Assembly (NCBI GenBank): GCA_905612305.1
Contig: CAJQRK010000014.1
Location: forward strand, 1 to 41,823
DNA from: an uncultured Flavobacteriales bacterium
GTDB taxonomy: Bacteria; Bacteroidota; Bacteroidia; Flavobacteriales; BACL11
Direction: 5' to 3'
DNA length: 41,823 nt
The notes beneath the pieces were generated by a model that was given only the letters and a program-made list of their open reading frames with translations, did not search any database and had not been told where the DNA came from. The position numbers and the translations under genes were made by a program. Below, in pieces: positions 37,023 through 41,823 of the stretch (positions are counted from its first letter, which is position 1; each line of letters opens with the position of its first letter).

Positions 37023-38342
37023 ATGAAAACAAAACTTATTCTTTTCCTTTTAATTATTTCCAGTTTCCAAATCAGTGCTCAAGTAAATGTTAAAAAATGC
37101 TTAACCACCCCATTGGTTGAACGGGAATTACTATCCAACGCTGATTATGTAGAAGGGAGAGCAAAATCAATTGCTGAAAATAATGCTTGGTTAGCAGGAA
37201 GTCATACGAAAAAAAGTACGCTGAACATACCTATTGTAGTTCATGTAGTTCATAGAGCATCTCATGTAAACGTGGGTTCAGGAACTAACATATCAGATGC
37301 TCAAATTGAAGATGCATTAAGAATATTAAATGAAGATTATAGTAAAACAAATCCTGAATTTCCCTACCCACCAAGAACAACTTTTCTAGGCCATGCAGGA
37401 AATCCTGATCTGAAATTTTGCCTTGCTACTACTGATCCATCTGGAAGTTCTACTACCGGAATAACAAGAACTTCAACTATAAAAAATAGCTTTGATGCTG
37501 ATACTGAGAGTAATGATATGAAAAAAACTATTTCTCTTGGAATAGACGGATGGGATCCTTCTAAATATTTAAATATTTGGATTTGTAATCTCAGTAACTC
37601 TGGAGGAGGACAGACTCTAGGATATGCTTATTTACCAGGGTTATGGGTAAGTCAACAATGGAAAGACGGTTTAGTTGTGGATTATCAATATTTTGGAACA
37701 GTGGGAGGAGCTGCTCCTAGTAGTGACGGAAGAACCCCAACACATGAAATTGGGCATTATTTAGGGCTTGAACATACATTTTGCGAATCCCAGAATGGTG
37801 GTTGTTGCGATAATGATGGAAGCAATGTAAATGATACCCCAGCTGCTGATGATAATATTTATTGGGGGGCAGTTACTTCCACAACCAACAACAATACTTG
37901 TAATGATCTATCGTATTCAAACATATTTACTACTGATGTCCCAGATATGGATGAAAACTATATGTCCTATGCATCTACTACTTGGATGTTCTCAGTCGAC
38001 CAAATAAATGTAATGAATGCAACTTTAAATGGTTACCGTTCTTCTCTGCAGAATTTAACTGTGAGTATGAATTGTAATGGATCTATTGGAGTAGGATTAA
38101 ATAATTATCAATTAGACAACCTTAACATTTATCCTAATCCTAATTTAGGCTTAGTAAATATCAAATCAAGAGAGAACATCAACACAATTAGTGTTTCCAA
38201 TATATTAGGAAAACAAGTTTTCTTTACTCAAGATTTCAGAGCAAATACTATTAACCTATCTTTCCTTGATAATGGCGTTTATTTTATCAATATCAGCACC
38301 AATAAAGGAATGCACATTGAAAAGATTATCCTTAGTAAATAA
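37023..38342 (+). CDS. Second secreted M43-type zinc metalloprotease with T9SS type A sorting domain
   Basis: A 439-aa exported peptidase related to its upstream neighbour (both have IPxVVH, ISDAQIE, LNxDxxxTN and the same catalytic core). Zinc motif HEIGHYLGLEH (H241, E242, H245, H251), Cys-rich loop CCDNDGSNVNDTP and Met-turn NYMSYAS. It lacks the extra domains of the first gene and passes from the catalytic domain almost directly to the type A sorting domain (LNIYPNPNLGLV). The pair looks like an old tandem duplication. Its stop overlaps the mqnE start by one base. Confidence 0.88.
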   Translation: MKTKLILFLLIISSFQISAQVNVKKCLTTPLVERELLSNADYVEGRAKSIAENNAWLAGSHTKKSTLNIPIVVHVVHRASHVNVGSGTNISDAQIEDALRILNEDYSKTNPEFPYPPRTTFLGHAGNPDLKFCLATTDPSGSSTTGITRTSTIKNSFDADTESNDMKKTISLGIDGWDPSKYLNIWICNLSNSGGGQTLGYAYLPGLWVSQQWKDGLVVDYQYFGTVGGAAPSSDGRTPTHEIGHYLGLEHTFCESQNGGCCDNDGSNVNDTPAADDNIYWGAVTSTTNNNTCNDLSYSNIFTTDVPDMDENYMSYASTTWMFSVDQINVMNATLNGYRSSLQNLTVSMNCNGSIGVGLNNYQLDNLNIYPNPNLGLVNIKSRENINTISVSNILGKQVFFTQDFRANTINLSFLDNGVYFINISTNKGMHIEKIILSK

Positions 38343-39460
38343 TGCTAAAATCAAATCTAATTGTTGATCAATTATCAAATGGACTAAATTCTATTGTACA
38401 GAAAGTAATTAATCAAGAAAGAATAACGGAAGAAGAAGGGGTGATTCTTTATACAAAAGCTCCATTAGCTTTATTAGGCACGCTAGCAAATACTATCCGT
38501 GAACAAAAAAATGGAAACAAAACTTACTTCAATAAAAACATACATATTGAACCCACTAACATTTGTGTTTTTGATTGTAAATTCTGTTCTTATTCAAGAT
38601 TATTAAGCAAAAAATCAGAGGCTTGGGAATATACGATTGATGAAATGGTAGAAATTCTTCAAAAGTATGAAGGAAAAGAAATTACTGAAGTGCATCTTGT
38701 AGGAGGAGTACATCCTAAGATGGGATTACATTATTTTATTGACCTCATTAAAAAGATAAAAGCATTACGCCCTGACATTCATATAAAAGCATTTACTGCT
38801 GTTGAATTAGAATACATGTGCCGTAAAGCAAAAGTAAGCTATAAAGAGGGGTTAACTATGCTGAAAGAGGCCGGACAAGGTTCATTGCCAGGTGGTGGTG
38901 CTGAAATTTTTGCAAAAGAAATAAGAGATGAGATTTGTAAGGATAAATGTACCTCCGAACAATGGTTAGAAATACATGAAACTGCTCATGGCGTAGGAAT
39001 GCCCTCTAACGCAACTATTCTTTATGGTCATATTGAAAAAGCAAAACATATTATTGACCATATGAGCAGGTTAAGAAATCTTCAGGATAAAACAAATGGC
39101 TTCAATACTTTTATTCCTTTAAAGTATCGAAATGGAAATAATCAAATGTCTCATATTAATGAGGTGAATGTGGTTGATGATATGAGATTGTATGCTTTTG
39201 CAAGAATATTTATGGATAATTTTGACCATTTGAAAGCCTATTGGCCTATGATTGGTAAAAAAACTACGCAATCCTTATTGGCTTTTGGGGTAGACGATAT
39301 TGATGGCACGATTGATGACACTACAAAAATCTATTCTATGGCAGGTGTAGAAGACCAAAACCCAACAATGACGACTGAAGAAATTATAGCCCTAATAAAA
39401 CAAGTTGGACGCACCCCAATTGAAAGAGATACACTTTACAATACAGTAAACGAATATTAA
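38342..39460 (+). CDS. mqnE: Aminofutalosine synthase MqnE
   Basis: A 372-aa radical SAM enzyme that joins 3-[(1-carboxyvinyl)oxy]benzoate with S-adenosylmethionine to make 6-amino-6-deoxyfutalosine in the futalosine route to menaquinone. The [4Fe-4S] motif CxxxCxxC is at C75, C79 and C82. HLVGGVHPKMGLHYF and LPGGGAEIF separate MqnE from its relative MqnC. Length is typical. It is odd in being translationally coupled (TAATG) to a secreted peptidase gene. It overlaps the convergent rluD gene by 4 nt, so there is no space for a separate terminator. Confidence 0.93.
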   Translation: MLKSNLIVDQLSNGLNSIVQKVINQERITEEEGVILYTKAPLALLGTLANTIREQKNGNKTYFNKNIHIEPTNICVFDCKFCSYSRLLSKKSEAWEYTIDEMVEILQKYEGKEITEVHLVGGVHPKMGLHYFIDLIKKIKALRPDIHIKAFTAVELEYMCRKAKVSYKEGLTMLKEAGQGSLPGGGAEIFAKEIRDEICKDKCTSEQWLEIHETAHGVGMPSNATILYGHIEKAKHIIDHMSRLRNLQDKTNGFNTFIPLKYRNGNNQMSHINEVNVVDDMRLYAFARIFMDNFDHLKAYWPMIGKKTTQSLLAFGVDDIDGTIDDTTKIYSMAGVEDQNPTMTTEEIIALIKQVGRTPIERDTLYNTVNEY

Positions 39461-40464
39461 AGCTGTTGATGAGTGGCATATTTACGCCATTTTTCAATAA
39501 GTTTCTGCATATCTTCTGCTAATTCAGAATCAAAAAATACATCTTTTTTAGTAGCAGGATGTGTAAATCCTAAGGATTTTGCATGCAAAGCCTGACGGTC
39601 GCAAATTTTAAAACAATTATGTACAAATTGCTTATATTTTGTAAATGTCGTTCCTTTCAACACCTTATCTCCTCCATATTCATTATCATTAAAAAGTGTA
39701 TGGCCAATATGTTTAAAATGTGCCCTAATCTGATGAGTTCTACCTGTTTCTAACTTACATTCAAGTAAGGTAGTGTAGCCAAAACGCTCCAATACTTTAT
39801 AGTGTGAAACAGCATGCTTCCCATATTCTCCATCAGGAAAAACATTCATTATTTTTCTATTCTTTAAACTTCTGCCAATATTACCTCTAATTGTACCTTC
39901 CTCTTCTTTCACGTCACCCCAAACAAGTGCAATATACTTTCTATTCAAATCTCTATCTTCAAACTTTTTGGCTAGAATAGTCATACTCCTTTCAGTTTTA
40001 GCAATCACTAAAAGTCCAGAAGTATTCTTATCAATTCTATGCACCAAACCAGGGCGATCTTCATCCCCCATATTTGGTAAGTTCTGAAAATGAAAAGCCA
40101 AAGCATTTACCAAAGTCCCATCGTAATTTCCAAATCCAGGATGCACAACCATTCCCGCATCTTTGTTTACAATCAGAAATGCATCATCCTCATACACAAT
40201 ATTTAAAGGAATGTCCTGAGGAAGTAATGCATTTTTTATCTGAGGAAAATCATACACAACAGTCACTACATCATTTCCCTTAACCTTATAATTTGATTTA
40301 ACAACTATACCATTGACCCTAACATTACCTGCTTCTACAGCTTGTTGTATTTTTGATCGAGTCGCAAATTCAACAAAATTCTGCAGATATTTATCTACCC
40401 TCAAAGGATTCTGCCCTTTATCAGCAAGAAATTTATAATGCTCAAACTTTTTTATCTCTTCCAT
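39457..40464 (-). CDS. rluD: RluD-type 23S rRNA pseudouridine synthase
   Basis: A 335-aa protein with an N-terminal S4 RNA-binding domain (RVDKYLQNF, then VRVNGIVVKSNYKV) and a catalytic RluA domain with HRIDKNTSGL (Asp145). KLETGRTHQIRAHF and GHTLFNDNEYGGDK follow. RluD modifies helix 69 of 23S rRNA; assignment to RluD rather than RluC rests on overall layout and the long C-terminal part. The ATG is one base after the stop of the upstream T9SS cargo gene. Confidence 0.88.
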   Translation of the reverse strand: MEEIKKFEHYKFLADKGQNPLRVDKYLQNFVEFATRSKIQQAVEAGNVRVNGIVVKSNYKVKGNDVVTVVYDFPQIKNALLPQDIPLNIVYEDDAFLIVNKDAGMVVHPGFGNYDGTLVNALAFHFQNLPNMGDEDRPGLVHRIDKNTSGLLVIAKTERSMTILAKKFEDRDLNRKYIALVWGDVKEEEGTIRGNIGRSLKNRKIMNVFPDGEYGKHAVSHYKVLERFGYTTLLECKLETGRTHQIRAHFKHIGHTLFNDNEYGGDKVLKGTTFTKYKQFVHNCFKICDRQALHAKSLGFTHPATKKDVFFDSELAEDMQKLIEKWRKYATHQQL

Positions 40465-40465
40465 T

Positions 40466-41823
40466 TTACTTAATTATAAACTTCTGGAAGCTGCTATTCC
40501 CATTATTCTTCATCTCAATAACATACATTCCAATGGCTAAATCAGCAATATTTATTTTACTCTCAGTATTCGTAACATAAAGTTGTTTTACTAATATTCC
40601 TTGCAAATTATAAATTGAAATTAAATTATTAGCGGCACTTGAAATAATAGTCAATTCCTCTTTGGCCGGATTTGGATAAATCAGGAAATTATAGCTAGTT
40701 TCATTAATTTGGGTTAAGGACACCTCCTCCATGCTTACAATTGGCCTAATCATCCAAGCGCCAGGATAGATTGAATTATTCCAGCCAGACCCAACATTAT
40801 AAAACATATACTGATTTGCTGCTTTATTTTTATCTAAACCAATATTTAAAAGATCGTTTGTAGTTTGTTCCCATCCTACATAAAATGTACCAACTAATTG
40901 GAAAAGAGAATCTAAAGGATAAGTATGAAAGGCTCCATATTCAGTATGCACAGGATAAACCTCTTGTTGATGAATTATTGAACCTGAACCATTAATATTA
41001 TCCCATACTGTTAACTTAAAAGGGATATGATTTACAGAATCTAACATTTGAGGAAAATACATTTGAATGGCTCTTAATGTATCTGGCCTATTTAATTTAA
41101 ACTGATAAGCCACCTTAGCTCCATTTACATTTACTCCATAGGCTGACTCAGCAATACCATCATCATAAGAAAAGTGAGAATAGAAGTTTTGTACTCGATA
41201 AAGAGTATCATTTTCCTTATAATCATTTGTAGCAGTTCTTATTATATGCTCAATAGTAAACGAAACACTATCAGGAATGATGGAATTAAAAACAGAACTA
41301 CTGACAGAAATTGGTGGGGATACAAACGAATAATTACCAATTGAATCATAATCAAAAATAGTCGTATTTCTCCAGGCTCCCAAAGTAGGATAATGAGCAA
41401 TTTGCATGCCATTTTCATATACATTGTATTGATAATCTACACTTATACTTCCATTATTATTTCTAATTACTATATCTGCTGTATCAAGTATTTCGGAAAG
41501 TTCATTATTTAGAAAATGGGACCAAGGCATCTCATTATATCTGCTTAAAAATGAAGGACTACTATATACAAAGGACACGTCTTCTAATTTTATTGTATCT
41601 GAAGGATTATTAAATTGATCAACTTTTACATAATCAATGTGCCAATGGTCAAAATTTCCAGAAAGTGTAGCTTTATTTCTGAATCTGAATTGAAAATTAT
41701 TAGTTAAATAATCGGAAGAATTGATTATAACAGCTAGTTTTTTGAATTCATAACTATACTCTCCTTTCTTCTTCCATTGTACATTCCAATTATTATTAAC
41801 ATCTTTAAATTCTAGAATCAATG
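40466..41823 (-). CDS. T9SS type A cargo protein, 5' end outside the window
   Basis: An open frame of about 450 codons running to the right edge, so only the C-terminal part is seen. Visible are a beta-rich segment with FRFRNKATLSGNFDHWHIDYVK-like strands (cut here: FDHWHIDYV), as in MAM/jelly-roll domains of secreted proteins, and a second beta domain with FYSHFSYDDGIAESAYG. A type A sorting domain starting NFLIYPNPAKEELTI ends in FQKFIIK. The function is unknown. It sits one base upstream of rluD and probably shares its transcript. Confidence 0.8.
   Translation of the reverse strand, partial: LILEFKDVNNNWNVQWKKKGEYSYEFKKLAVIINSSDYLTNNFQFRFRNKATLSGNFDHWHIDYVKVDQFNNPSDTIKLEDVSFVYSSPSFLSRYNEMPWSHFLNNELSEILDTADIVIRNNNGSISVDYQYNVYENGMQIAHYPTLGAWRNTTIFDYDSIGNYSFVSPPISVSSSVFNSIIPDSVSFTIEHIIRTATNDYKENDTLYRVQNFYSHFSYDDGIAESAYGVNVNGAKVAYQFKLNRPDTLRAIQMYFPQMLDSVNHIPFKLTVWDNINGSGSIIHQQEVYPVHTEYGAFHTYPLDSLFQLVGTFYVGWEQTTNDLLNIGLDKNKAANQYMFYNVGSGWNNSIYPGAWMIRPIVSMEEVSLTQINETSYNFLIYPNPAKEELTIISSAANNLISIYNLQGILVKQLYVTNTESKINIADLAIGMYVIEMKNNGNSSFQKFIIK

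Overview
The window is low-GC DNA from a member of the Bacteroidota, most likely a Flavobacteriales-like marine or environmental lineage (the rank below phylum is inference). The evidence is: many secreted proteins ending in type IX secretion system (T9SS) C-terminal sorting domains (four type A and two type B complete genes, plus one type A gene cut by the right edge); SprB repeats; a PorE-like OmpA protein; Bacteroidota-type promoter elements (TAnnTTTG, sometimes with an upstream TTG); A-rich rather than Shine-Dalgarno ribosome sites; and the futalosine menaquinone gene mqnE. I see no tRNA, rRNA, CRISPR array, insertion sequence or prophage, and no gene-free stretch longer than 300 bases.

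Layout. 1-31: first codons of a minus-strand gene leaving the window. 145-9085 (minus): two-gene operon of a 1590-aa SprB-repeat adhesin-like protein followed by a 1386-aa SprB-repeat metalloprotease. 9191-9961 (plus): a small T9SS cargo with a CxxCH haem motif. 10205-11304 (plus): trmD and rplS. 11351-15625 (minus): operon aroC, cation-coupled symporter, PorE-like OmpA protein. 15679-16929 (plus): hutI. 16985-22055 (minus): probable five-gene operon fabG, VWA membrane protein, DUF6340-like lipoprotein, SPFH/prohibitin protein, small secreted protein. 22260-23129 (minus): T9SS type B cargo. 23191-25086 (minus): dnaK. 25232-26230 (minus): DUF4249-like lipoprotein. 26308-29736 (plus): coiled-coil SPOR protein, panB, RNA pseudouridine synthase. 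29851-33103 (minus): priA followed by an unrecognised lipoprotein. 33264-35146 (plus): an MbnP/MbnH-like pair. 35182-39460 (plus): two M43 metalloproteases and mqnE. 39457-41823 (minus): a partial T9SS cargo gene and rluD.

How it fits together. Housekeeping genes (trmD, rplS, aroC, fabG, dnaK, panB, priA, mqnE, rluD) are interleaved with cell-surface and secreted genes, as is usual in this phylum. The strongest candidates for new biology are: a sigma-54-like -24/-12 element with an upstream palindrome before dnaK; a clear two-class distance between the -7 element and the start codon, which predicts leaderless mRNAs for trmD, aroC, a T9SS cargo gene, the DUF4249-like gene and probably priA; an MbnP/MbnH pair whose partners share a 20-residue Cys-bounded motif with the surface metalloprotease; and a 32-nt near-copy of the priA 3' end in an intergenic region 8.5 kb away.
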